DNA of 10,318 bases from JAXFQS01 sp034178815 (GTDB lineage: Bacteria > Verrucomicrobiota > Kiritimatiellia > RFP12 > DVOR01), in assembly GCA_034178815.1 (NCBI GenBank), contig JAXFQS010000018.1, forward strand, positions 1 to 10,318, given 5' to 3'. A program made the translations under genes and the position numbers. Below the pieces are notes generated by a model, which made no database searches, was not told where the DNA came from, and saw only the letters and a list, made by a program, of their open reading frames with translations. Below, one piece after another: positions 1 through 7,073 of the stretch; the stretch's first letter is position 1; each line of letters starts with the position of its first letter.

Positions 1-149
1 GGGGCGGAGGTTGGATCCGCGTGCGGGGTGTGGTTGGCCGCGGCGGCTACGTGTGGGGGTTTGGTCGCGGGGGGATTGGTTTGCGCGTGTGTGTGGATGG
101 CGATGGCGGCCGCGGCGACGGCGGCGAGCGCGAGTCTGACTCCCTTCAT
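1..149 (-). CDS. Secreted protein, N-terminal fragment (runs off the left edge)
   Basis: An open frame starts with ATG at 149 and stays open to position 1, giving 49 codons before the window cuts it. The first 23 residues look like a signal peptide: MKGVR, then a hydrophobic stretch rich in Ala, Val, Leu and Ile, then THA-Q as a likely signal peptidase I site. The visible mature part is rich in Pro, Ala, His and Thr and matches no family I know. A good Shine-Dalgarno (AAGGGAG, five bases before ATG) supports the start. A GATAAT box at 184-179 could be a -10 element, but no convincing -35 lies upstream. The gene follows the hairpin behind the 738-residue secreted protein in the same direction, so it is probably a separate unit. 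The low-complexity composition leaves some doubt that it is translated. Confidence 0.55.
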   Translation of the reverse strand, partial: MKGVRLALAAVAAAAIAIHTHAQTNPPATKPPHVAAAANHTPHADPTSA

Positions 150-235
150 ACTGTCTCCCTTGAGGCTTCTTGGTCTGGATTATCGGTGCCGGTTGGGCGG
201 CGACGAGAGAGAGTCTAGCATGGGAGGGGGAATAG

Positions 236-267
236 CCGCAACCCCCTCTTTCGGGAGGGGGTTGCGG
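236..267 (-). terminator. Strong hairpin, probable terminator of the secreted-protein gene
   Basis: A perfect 13-bp stem (236-248 pairing with 255-267; arms CCGCAACCCCCTC and GAGGGGGTTGCGG) encloses a 6-base loop. It begins 6 bp after the stop codon of the upstream minus-strand gene. The sequence after the stem on the minus strand (CTATTCCCCC) has no proper U tract, so it may end transcription weakly or mainly protect the 3' end of the mRNA. Confidence 0.7.
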
Positions 268-273
268 GCGCAC

Positions 274-2490
274 TCATCGGAAGATGATGAGGGTCGCGTC
301 GTAGGGGGAGTTGCGATGGAGGAGCCAGACTTTGCGGCCTGTGGTGGGGGTGACGAGCACGCCGAGGAGGTTGGGGTCGGCAAGGCGACCGGCGTAGAGG
401 GTCTTCTCTTCTTCGGTCAGCAGTTCTGCGATGGCGGCGGGTTCGCGGACGAGGTTGGGGATGGAGGCCCAGCCCTGCGCGCGGGAGGCGTGGATGGTAA
501 TCTGCCAGTCTTTCGAACTGGAGGTGAGCAGGTCGAGGTTGTCGGGTGACTGCGGCGGGCCGTCGAAGGTGTAGGTGGTGATAATCTTGCCATTGTTGAT
601 GGCGGTGGGGCCAAGGGTAAGGTTTCGGGTGGTGGCGAAGTAGACATTGGTCAGGGTGGACATCTTGAAACTGTTGCTGATGGTGTGGAGGTCTCGGGAC
701 TCGAGGCGGATTTCGCGGAAGCGGTAGGCGCTGAGGGAGTTATCGCCGATGGCCTGGAGTTTGGGAAGCACAAGCAGGCCTTGGACGCCGGAGCGGCCCT
801 GATAACTGTTGAGCGACCCTCCGCCAAGGGTCACCAAGCCGGAGAGATCCCAGTCGTCTAGAGTAGTCTCCGTCAGCGGAATGGTTTTATCAAAGCCGGA
901 AAGGAAGGCGTAGCCGATGGTCGAGAGGCGTGGGCAACGCATCACGAGGCGCTTGAGTTTCTCCCACTTGGACATCGAATAACTCGTGACGATCTCAAGC
1001 GTCCGGGGGAGAATCAGGGAGGTGACTTGCCATTCTTGCATTTTGTTGTTGGCCCGAATGGCGACAATGGTGTAGGGGTTACCATCCTTGTCGAGCACGG
1101 GGTCGTCGAGATTCAACTCCGGCCAGAAGGGGTCGTAAGTTCCGCCCGTGATGGCGAGGCGATTGCCGTCGGCGGCGACGGTAAAGGAATAGGTGTTGTC
1201 GGGGCGCGTGATGGTGCCGTCAGCGTAAGTCCAGTGGTAGAAGGCGGGGGTTGGCGGAATGATGGAGATTTCCGCGGCATCCTGGAGAAGGGTATAATCT
1301 CCGTCCTCAAGCGTCACGCTCAAGGTACGGGTATCGGTGACCTTTCGGTTGGGGACTGGGGTGACGGTGAGGGTGACGGAGGTTTCGCCCGCGGGGATGG
1401 TAATGAAGGAAGGAAGACCGACATAATTTTGCCCTGCAACGGCGGTTCCGCCAACAACGATGGGGATGTCGAGCGCATCGGAAAAGGGGCCAACGGGTGC
1501 GCGGGAAATGGTAAACGAGCCGTTTTGAGCGGACTCGGCGGCGGCGTTGGAACCCGGCACGATGGTGACAGTTCCCGTATAAATTGCTTTGGGAGGGGAG
1601 GACAAAATGTTTTGGCCCGTCCGTGCCAAGAGGGTGCACCGATAACTGCCAGGCTCAAGCGGTCCGAGGGTGTAGGAGGTGGTGGCATCGGAGACGCCTT
1701 CGGCCAGATTGTTGGTCACCACAGAGCCGTCCATCGAGACCACCTCAAGGGCGAGGTCGACGGGCTCGCCGGGGTTGTCGATAGTTGCCGTGACGGTCAG
1801 CAAACGGCTGGCTCGACCGTAGGCATAATCGGAGATTAGAGAGGTTGAGGCGGTCTGAACCGTGAACTCCAGTTCGAAAAGCGCGAAGTTGACGGTATCC
1901 GAACTTGCAGTCGCGTAGGGGACGAACTTGAAGGCGCGATAGCCGCGGGAGGAGGCCTGCCCGTCGGGAATTTGGAAGGTCGCGGAGCGGGTCTCGTCGG
2001 TGACCGTACGGCCCCAGGTGTCGATTGTGCGCTCGACCTCGGAGAGGAGGGTTTCGGTTCCGTCCGAGTCAACGCCAAAGATGGCCCATTTAGTTGGCAC
2101 GCGGACGGGATCGTATTCGTTGTAGTTGCTTCGCCAAAGGGTATAACTATTCAGGACGAAGACTTCTCCGGGGCGAAACTCGTCCGGCACGCGGTAGAGG
2201 GCATAGAAGGAGCCGTCGGCGTTGTTTGACGAGAAGAAGCCGAGCCAGCGCTTGTTTGGATTCGAAGCGGTCGAGACGGTCACGCCGTCGAAGGCATTGG
2301 TGAGGTTGTAGGTTGCACTGTAGGCGCGGCCCGTAATCTGGGGGGCACTGCAAGTGCCGGCGGCGACAGCCTCGCGCACCGCCGCGGTCAAGTTGAACGC
2401 CGTAGTATTCGCGCTTTGCGCCCGCACTGGCTCTACAGCCCCCAACACGAGCGCACACGCCACGGCGACCATCGACAGTATTCGATCCAT
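274..2490 (-). CDS. Large secreted protein: discoidin-like, Calx-beta and BspA-like leucine-rich regions
   Basis: The product is 738 residues with a signal peptide (about 1-24, cleavage near VRA-Q). Residues about 48-212 resemble an F5/8 type C (discoidin-like) module, with NAFDG, PTKWAIFGVDSDG and a closing NFALFELEF strand. About 215-312 is beta-rich and Ig-like. About 313-412 resembles a Calx-beta motif (GTAVAGQNY, ITIPAGETSVTLTV). About 415-660 has irregular leucine-rich strands such as TSLILPRTLEIV and GLLVLPKLQAIGDNS, like BspA/LRR_5 proteins. No membrane anchor, sortase motif or PEP-CTERM tail is visible. An in-frame TTG lies at 2508, but ATG at 2490 has AAAAGGA six bases upstream and begins directly with the signal peptide, so I chose it. 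It has its own promoter. A surface or extracellular role in binding glycans or proteins is inferred from the domains; the ligand is unknown. Confidence 0.88.
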   Translation of the reverse strand: MDRILSMVAVACALVLGAVEPVRAQSANTTAFNLTAAVREAVAAGTCSAPQITGRAYSATYNLTNAFDGVTVSTASNPNKRWLGFFSSNNADGSFYALYRVPDEFRPGEVFVLNSYTLWRSNYNEYDPVRVPTKWAIFGVDSDGTETLLSEVERTIDTWGRTVTDETRSATFQIPDGQASSRGYRAFKFVPYATASSDTVNFALFELEFTVQTASTSLISDYAYGRASRLLTVTATIDNPGEPVDLALEVVSMDGSVVTNNLAEGVSDATTSYTLGPLEPGSYRCTLLARTGQNILSSPPKAIYTGTVTIVPGSNAAAESAQNGSFTISRAPVGPFSDALDIPIVVGGTAVAGQNYVGLPSFITIPAGETSVTLTVTPVPNRKVTDTRTLSVTLEDGDYTLLQDAAEISIIPPTPAFYHWTYADGTITRPDNTYSFTVAADGNRLAITGGTYDPFWPELNLDDPVLDKDGNPYTIVAIRANNKMQEWQVTSLILPRTLEIVTSYSMSKWEKLKRLVMRCPRLSTIGYAFLSGFDKTIPLTETTLDDWDLSGLVTLGGGSLNSYQGRSGVQGLLVLPKLQAIGDNSLSAYRFREIRLESRDLHTISNSFKMSTLTNVYFATTRNLTLGPTAINNGKIITTYTFDGPPQSPDNLDLLTSSSKDWQITIHASRAQGWASIPNLVREPAAIAELLTEEEKTLYAGRLADPNLLGVLVTPTTGRKVWLLHRNSPYDATLIIFR

Positions 2491-2536
2491 ATTGAATCCT
2501 TTTTGCAACTCTTTTCTATTAAAAACTTACAAATCG

Positions 2537-2566
2537 ATTATAGCACGCTCCATCGTCTCGATGCAA
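2537..2566 (-). promoter_or_regulatory. Sigma-70-type promoter of the secreted-protein gene
   Basis: On the minus strand TTGCAT (2566-2561) and a perfect TATAAT (2542-2537) are 18 bp apart. The start of transcription would fall near 2530, giving a leader of about 40 bases before ATG at 2490. The -35 box matches the consensus at only three positions. This implies the gene is transcribed separately from the ATPase operon. Confidence 0.7.
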
Positions 2567-2602
2567 GCCAAAAGCCCCCAGCCCTTCTGCAAATAGCAAT
2601 CT

Positions 2603-2740
2603 CCGGACTCCTGAGATACCCACCTCCGCCCCCCAAAGGTTGCCACCTCCGCCCCCCAATCCTGCCTATCCGCCGTCGCCCGTCCCGGCAACTGCCCCCC
2701 GCGGGAAGACAACAGAGGCACCCCTCCCCGAGCCCTACCC
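2603..2740 (-). repeat. 23-bp-phased G-rich degenerate tandem array (six slots)
   Basis: Read on the minus strand, units begin at 2740, 2717, 2694, 2671, 2648 and 2625, exactly 23 bp apart. The 2740, 2671, 2648 and 2625 units fit the scheme RGRTRGG, seven free bases, then a G run with G at position 22; the 2717 and 2694 units fit poorly. Two units share an exact 17-bp core (2620-2636 and 2643-2659 on the plus strand, CCACCTCCGCCCCCCAA). A faint further unit may start at 2602 (AGATTGC). The array fills most of the gap between atpK and the promoter of the next gene. I see no open frame in it and no clear rho-independent terminator for the operon. The same unit and phase occur at 10198-10318. 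Confidence 0.7.
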
Positions 2741-2779
2741 GAGGAAGAGCGCGCTGCCGATGGTACGGATGGAATGAAC

Positions 2780-3235
2780 TCAGCCCAGCCGGCCGAGGGC
2801 AATCAGCGTAAAGGCCATCGTGAAGATAGCCGTCGTCTCCACAATGCCCAGCGCCGACAGATTGTTCGTCAGCCCCTTGCCCGTCTCCGCCTGCGCATCC
2901 GCCGCCGCCGCGGCCGCCCGCCCCTGCAGCCACGCGGAAAAGCCGACCGCCAGCCCCGCAAAGATTCCCAGCACCAGCACCGGCACGCCGATATTCGGCA
3001 CCTCCACCTTGCCCAGCATCATGAACATCAACAATGTTCCGTAGAGCGTCTGCGTAATCGGCGCACCGACATAGGTCAGCAGAAGGAAGGGCGCGGGCTT
3101 CTCCTGCGCGTAGCACTTCTTCCAAGCGCCGACCGCCGAAGCCGCCGCACTCCCCGTGCCCAAGGCGGAACCGATTGCACTCAAAGCGAGCGTTGCCACC
3201 GCGCCCGTCACGACCATTGCTGCGTCTGCTGTCAT
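2780..3235 (-). CDS. atpK: V-type ATPase subunit K (proteolipid c subunit)
   Basis: This 151-residue protein forms the rotating membrane ring. It has four hydrophobic segments in two fused hairpins, the usual 16-kDa V-type layout: about 7-35, 49-75, 80-107 and 126-149. The ion-binding carboxylate is Glu133 in helix 4 (GIVETTAIF). Helix 2 has Thr61-Gln62 (APITQTLYG) and helix 3 has Gln104 (WLQGRA). From memory these align with Thr64, Gln65, Gln110 and Glu139 of E. hirae NtpK, which coordinate Na+. Helix 1 keeps the glycine-rich IGSALGTGSA pattern. The gene is last in the operon, 21 bp after atpI, with AGGAGA about eight bases before ATG. The identification is firm; sodium coupling is predicted. 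Confidence 0.95.
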   Translation of the reverse strand: MTADAAMVVTGAVATLALSAIGSALGTGSAAASAVGAWKKCYAQEKPAPFLLLTYVGAPITQTLYGTLLMFMMLGKVEVPNIGVPVLVLGIFAGLAVGFSAWLQGRAAAAAADAQAETGKGLTNNLSALGIVETTAIFTMAFTLIALGRLG

Positions 3236-3256
3236 CTTAGGAATCTCCTGTTGAGG

Positions 3257-5104
3257 TTAAAGGTTAGAGGAAGTCATCTGCGATTCGCGGCGGAACGGCC
3301 GATAGGCGATGCCCGCCCAAGTCAACCCCTTCGCCCCGGAAAATTCGAGCGTATTGAGGCGCACCGCGTGAACCAGGATGGAGAGCGCCCCCATCAGCAG
3401 ATTCAGCCCGTGCCCAAGCAAAAGAATCAGCACCATCGCCGGCACCTTCGCTACCAGCGGCAACGCCAGCCCCGTGGCCATCAAATCGAAGTTCTCCGCC
3501 ATCTTCACGGACGCCATTCCAACCGCAAAAAGCCGCACATACGAGATGATGTCCCCCATACACCCAATTATATTCAAAGGCAGCATCCCGAAGTCCACCG
3601 CGTGCTCCTTGAACTCCCCCTTCACGCACATGAACAGCGCAATCAGCACCACCGAAGCCCCCATCAGATACCCGTTCCACCACGGCGCAGCAAAGCCCGA
3701 AATCGACACCGAGCAAATCAAGTTGTACATCCCCGCAAGCACGCCGACCCAACCCACTTGAGCCAGCGCCTTCGTCGACGGGAACAGTTGCACCGCGTTC
3801 CAGAGGCGCGCCAGAATCAGATGCCCGGCGCCCAAGGTAAAGCAGAGTTGCATAATATGGTCTTGCACCGACAGCCACTGCGCCACGGGGTGGTTCATCC
3901 ATACCGGCAACGCCCCTGCCGGGATGCCAAAGTAGACGCCGCTGAGCACGCCCCAGGCGATTGTCGCCAAGGAGAAGACGCCCATCAGGGCAAAGGGCGC
4001 GAACGGAGCCTTGCGCCATTTGCGCCTGGCCCATACGGTTGCGGCGAGCAGGATGCCGCCATAGCCCGCGTCGCCGACAAGCATGGCAAAGAAGATGGTG
4101 AAGAAGATGTAGAAGGGGACGCTCACATCCGTCTCTCGATACCCCGGCGTGATACCAAGCGTCTCGAACAAAAGGGTGATGGGGCGGAAGAGTTTGGGCG
4201 GACGGAGGAGGGTTGGCGGCTCTTCCTCGGGCAGGGGGTCGCGCACCGAGAGGGCCCAACCTTCGGCTTTTGCGCTCTGGCGGATGGCGTCGATCTGGTC
4301 TGCGGGAATCCACCCGGCGATCCAGGCAAGGGATTCGCGAGTCTCCTGGAGGTTGGCTGCAGCGAGTTCGAAGGCGGCCATTTCGCGGGCGGCTTCGAGG
4401 GCGCGTTCGAGGGTGGGGGCTTGGTCTGCGGCATCCCGAAGGCGGGCAAGGATTTCATCCCGTCGACGCTCGATTTGGGCCCGGTCGGCTTCCAGTCCAG
4501 CGAGGCTTTTCTCGGGCAGGGGGAGTTCGCGGCAGTTCGCGGCGGCGAGGTCGCAAGAACCGATTGCCACGCCGCAGGGCTTGCCTTCGGAGGTCTGTCC
4601 CAACTGGCGCACGAGGGGGGCGTCGGGGAGTAGGCCGCCTTCGGAAACGAAGAGGCAGAGGGGGACGCCGGATGCTCTCAGCCGCCGGGCGGTCTCGGGG
4701 TCGAAGGAGCCGAAGGGGGCGTAGCGGGCAATGGCTTTGGCGAGGCGGTTGGACTCGGCACTCAGGGCAGCGTGATTGTCGCACAAGGCAAGGATGGCGT
4801 CGGCGAGGTTGGCAGGATTGTCGTGAGGGAGAAGGTTCCCTTCGCCCCCGAGCCACTGTTCCAGTTGCCCCTGAAGTTTGACATCTTGTCCGGCGGCGGG
4901 AAGGGGCTCGCCTTTGGCGGCGGAGCCGAGGATGCGCAGAGCCCGCTCATAGCGGGCGCACCGTTCGGAAATTGTGCGCAGGTCGGCGGAGTCTTTCACC
5001 GCGAGTTCGATATGCAGCGTCCCCAACCGTTCAAGGGCTTCGAGCGCCGGGCGGCGCGCCTTAGATAGGCAGACGATCAGGAGATGTTTCATCGGGACAA
5101 TCAT
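3257..5104 (-). CDS. atpI: V-type ATPase subunit I (a-type membrane stator)
   Basis: The product is 615 residues. The N-terminal half (about 1-300) is soluble with helical stretches and would contact the peripheral stalk; the C-terminal half (about 325-600) holds the membrane helices that form the ion half-channels. Conserved landmarks are MLVGDAGYG near 341-349, GDIISYVRLFAVGMAS near 517-532 with the essential Arg at 524, and HAVRLNTLEF near 579-588 with a second conserved Arg at 582. The frame is open further upstream to 5227, but that stretch overlaps atpD and is basic and low in complexity. I chose ATG at 5104: it overlaps the atpD stop as ATGA and has GGAGG seven bases upstream. A second ATG (MKHLL) lies at 5092. 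Codon use changes inside this gene, with C-ending codons in the N-terminal half and G-ending codons in the C-terminal half. Confidence 0.95.
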   Translation of the reverse strand: MIVPMKHLLIVCLSKARRPALEALERLGTLHIELAVKDSADLRTISERCARYERALRILGSAAKGEPLPAAGQDVKLQGQLEQWLGGEGNLLPHDNPANLADAILALCDNHAALSAESNRLAKAIARYAPFGSFDPETARRLRASGVPLCLFVSEGGLLPDAPLVRQLGQTSEGKPCGVAIGSCDLAAANCRELPLPEKSLAGLEADRAQIERRRDEILARLRDAADQAPTLERALEAAREMAAFELAAANLQETRESLAWIAGWIPADQIDAIRQSAKAEGWALSVRDPLPEEEPPTLLRPPKLFRPITLLFETLGITPGYRETDVSVPFYIFFTIFFAMLVGDAGYGGILLAATVWARRKWRKAPFAPFALMGVFSLATIAWGVLSGVYFGIPAGALPVWMNHPVAQWLSVQDHIMQLCFTLGAGHLILARLWNAVQLFPSTKALAQVGWVGVLAGMYNLICSVSISGFAAPWWNGYLMGASVVLIALFMCVKGEFKEHAVDFGMLPLNIIGCMGDIISYVRLFAVGMASVKMAENFDLMATGLALPLVAKVPAMVLILLLGHGLNLLMGALSILVHAVRLNTLEFSGAKGLTWAGIAYRPFRRESQMTSSNL

Positions 5105-5721
5105 TCGGCTGCCTCCACTGCCGGCGCGGGGGCGGTCCCGCGGCCTTTGGCGATTTTGCCGCGCGCGACCGCCGCGGTCTGTTCGTCGCCGATAAAGATG
5201 CGGATGATGCGGATGTTCTCGCGGCATTCAGGGATCTTCACCTTTTCGAAGAGGTTGACCCGCTGGGAGGTGGTCTGGAGTTCGGCACGGATGAGTTCCC
5301 TCTGGCGCTCGAGCACGGCGCGTTCGGCGCGGAAGGCGATTAAGTCCGCAATGCCCGAGGCGGCTTCGTCGAACCACGGCGGCGTGGCGAAAAGGTCGAT
5401 GGGCGCGACTTCCGTCTCAATGCCCTCGAAAACCGGAATCGCCACGCCGGCAATGTTTCCCGTCGAGGTTCGCACGGCCGTCACCCGTACCAGCGAAGCC
5501 AAATCGTCCGGACGCTCCGCCAGCAATCCCGCCCAGCGCGAGAAGCCATCCAGAGCCTCCCGCTCGCGCGCCGCCACCCGCTCCAGTCGTGCCGTGATGT
5601 CGGCGATTTCCGCCTGCAACTGCTGCTTCTTGAGTTGGAGCATCGGCAGGAAGCGTTCAAACCGCCTGAGCGCGTCGCTCTGCGCCTTGAGTTCGGTCTT
5701 GGTGTGCTTGATCTTCCCCAT
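5101..5721 (-). CDS. atpD: V-type ATPase subunit D (central stalk)
   Basis: The 206-residue protein is the asymmetric coiled-coil rotor shaft inside the A3B3 head. Long N- and C-terminal helices flank a middle section, as is usual. The family hallmarks are the early TKTELKAQ/LQLKKQQL helix and the C-terminal QRVNLFEKVKIPECRENI followed by IRIFIGDEQ. The tail after about residue 190 (GRGTAPAPAVEAAE) is low in complexity. GAGG lies eight bases before ATG. It starts 18 bp after atpB and its stop overlaps the atpI start by 4 bp, so the two are probably translationally coupled. The length is near the family norm. The codon third-position bias flips inside the gene near 5380. Confidence 0.94.
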   Translation of the reverse strand: MGKIKHTKTELKAQSDALRRFERFLPMLQLKKQQLQAEIADITARLERVAAREREALDGFSRWAGLLAERPDDLASLVRVTAVRTSTGNIAGVAIPVFEGIETEVAPIDLFATPPWFDEAASGIADLIAFRAERAVLERQRELIRAELQTTSQRVNLFEKVKIPECRENIRIIRIFIGDEQTAAVARGKIAKGRGTAPAPAVEAAE

Positions 5722-5739
5722 GGAGATAACCTCGGACAG

Positions 5740-7041
5740 CTAGTTCCCCTTCTTTGGCCAGAACTTCTCCACCAGTTTCGACTGGATGCCCGTCTCGACC
5801 GGCTCGAAGCATTCGGCAAGGATTTCCCAGCCTAGGTCGAGCGCCTGCTCCAAGGGGATGTTGACCGAGAGATCCATCAGACGCGTTTCGAAGAGGCTGC
5901 CGTACTTGAGCAACTTCGCGTCCCAGTCCGACATGCGGAACCCCATCGCCAACTTCTCCGAAGTCTCCTTGTACGAGGCGTAGAGTTTGATCATCGCGTC
6001 CATAATGGTGCGGTGATCCTCGCGCGTATCCTTGTTGACCTGCTGCTTGAGGCGGCTGAGCGAACCAAACGGCTCAATGCGCCCGTTGCGCAAGTAAAAC
6101 TGCCCCTCGGTGATATAGCCCGTATTGTCCGGAACCGGATGCGTCACATCATCCCCCGGCATCGTCGTCACCGCCAAAATGGTAATCGAGCCCGCCCCAT
6201 CAAAGTCTACCGCCTTCTCATAGCGCGCCGCCAACTGCGAGTAGAGATCGCCGGGATAGCCGCGGTTCGAGGGAATCTGCTCCATCGTGATCGCAATCTC
6301 CTTCAAAGCGTCGGCGAAAGAAGTCATATCCGTCAGCAAGACCAGCACCTTCTTGCCCGACAGGGCAAACTGCTCAGCCACCGCAAGAGCCGCATCCGGC
6401 ACCAGCAGACATTCCACCACCGGATCCGCCGCCGTGTGCACAAACATCACCGTGCGCGACAAAGCCCCCGACTCGTCGAGCGTGTCCCGGAAAGTCAGAT
6501 AGTCATCGTACTTAAGCCCCATTCCGCCCAGCACAATCACATCCACCTCCGCCTGCAGCGCAATGCGCGCAAGCAAAGCATTGTACGGCTCCCCCGCACG
6601 GGCGAAGACCGGCAACTTCTGCGACTCGACAAGCGTGTTGAAGACATCTATCATCGGAATGCCCGTGCGCACCATATTGCGCGGCATAATGCGCTTGGCC
6701 GGGTTCACCGACGGACCTCCAATGTCAATCAACTGCTCCGTCAGCGCCGGCCCGTTGTCCCGAGGACGCCCCGCGCCGGTGAAGACCCGTCCCAGCAAGG
6801 CGTCTCCCGAAGGCACCCGCATCGGTTCGCCCAAGAATCGCACCTGCGCGTCCGTCGCCACCCCGCGTGCCCCCGCGAAAACCTGCAAAGTCACCCGTTC
6901 GCCGTCAAGTTTGATGACCTGCGCGAGGGAGGAACCGTTTCGGGAAACGACCTCCGCCAATTCACGGTTCTTGACCCCGTCGGCGCGCAGCGTCAGGACG
7001 CTTCCGGCGATATCGTCTATCCGATGGTAAACTTTCTGCAT
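5740..7041 (-). CDS. atpB: V-type ATPase subunit B (non-catalytic head subunit)
   Basis: The 433-residue product alternates with subunit A in the hexameric head. The P-loop region is degenerate (FARAGEPYNALLA, about 146-157), as expected for B, which binds nucleotide without hydrolysing it. Other B-type landmarks are LTDMTSFADALKEI (about 236-249), SNRGYPGDLYSQLAARYEKA (about 258-277) and TTMPGDDVTHPVPDNTGYI (about 292-310). SLSRL (about 327-331) carries the arginine at 330 that would reach into the catalytic site of A. GGAG lies eight bases before ATG. The gene is 32 bp after atpA and 18 bp before atpD. Most of it uses G-ending codons, unlike atpA. Confidence 0.97.
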   Translation of the reverse strand: MQKVYHRIDDIAGSVLTLRADGVKNRELAEVVSRNGSSLAQVIKLDGERVTLQVFAGARGVATDAQVRFLGEPMRVPSGDALLGRVFTGAGRPRDNGPALTEQLIDIGGPSVNPAKRIMPRNMVRTGIPMIDVFNTLVESQKLPVFARAGEPYNALLARIALQAEVDVIVLGGMGLKYDDYLTFRDTLDESGALSRTVMFVHTAADPVVECLLVPDAALAVAEQFALSGKKVLVLLTDMTSFADALKEIAITMEQIPSNRGYPGDLYSQLAARYEKAVDFDGAGSITILAVTTMPGDDVTHPVPDNTGYITEGQFYLRNGRIEPFGSLSRLKQQVNKDTREDHRTIMDAMIKLYASYKETSEKLAMGFRMSDWDAKLLKYGSLFETRLMDLSVNIPLEQALDLGWEILAECFEPVETGIQSKLVEKFWPKKGN

Positions 7042-7073
7042 GGTCTCTTCTCCGGTCTGTGCGGCATGGGTTT

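Noticed and set aside
1027..1839. Plus-strand open frame of 270 codons within the secreted-protein gene
   Set aside because: Low-complexity glycine-rich translation opposite a gene with signal peptide, promoter and terminator.
2603..2740. CRISPR array
   Set aside because: The period is only 23 bp, the conserved part is short and degenerate, and there are no distinct spacers of usual length and no cas genes.
2741..2779. Rho-independent terminator right after atpK
   Set aside because: Only an 8-bp palindrome without a loop (AGCGCGCT) and no U tract can be seen.
2774..4633. Plus-strand open frame of 619 codons antisense to atpK and atpI
   Set aside because: The translation is arginine-, histidine- and glutamine-rich with no recognisable domain; the opposite strand encodes two unmistakable ATPase subunits. 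Long antisense frames are expected from GC-rich codon use.
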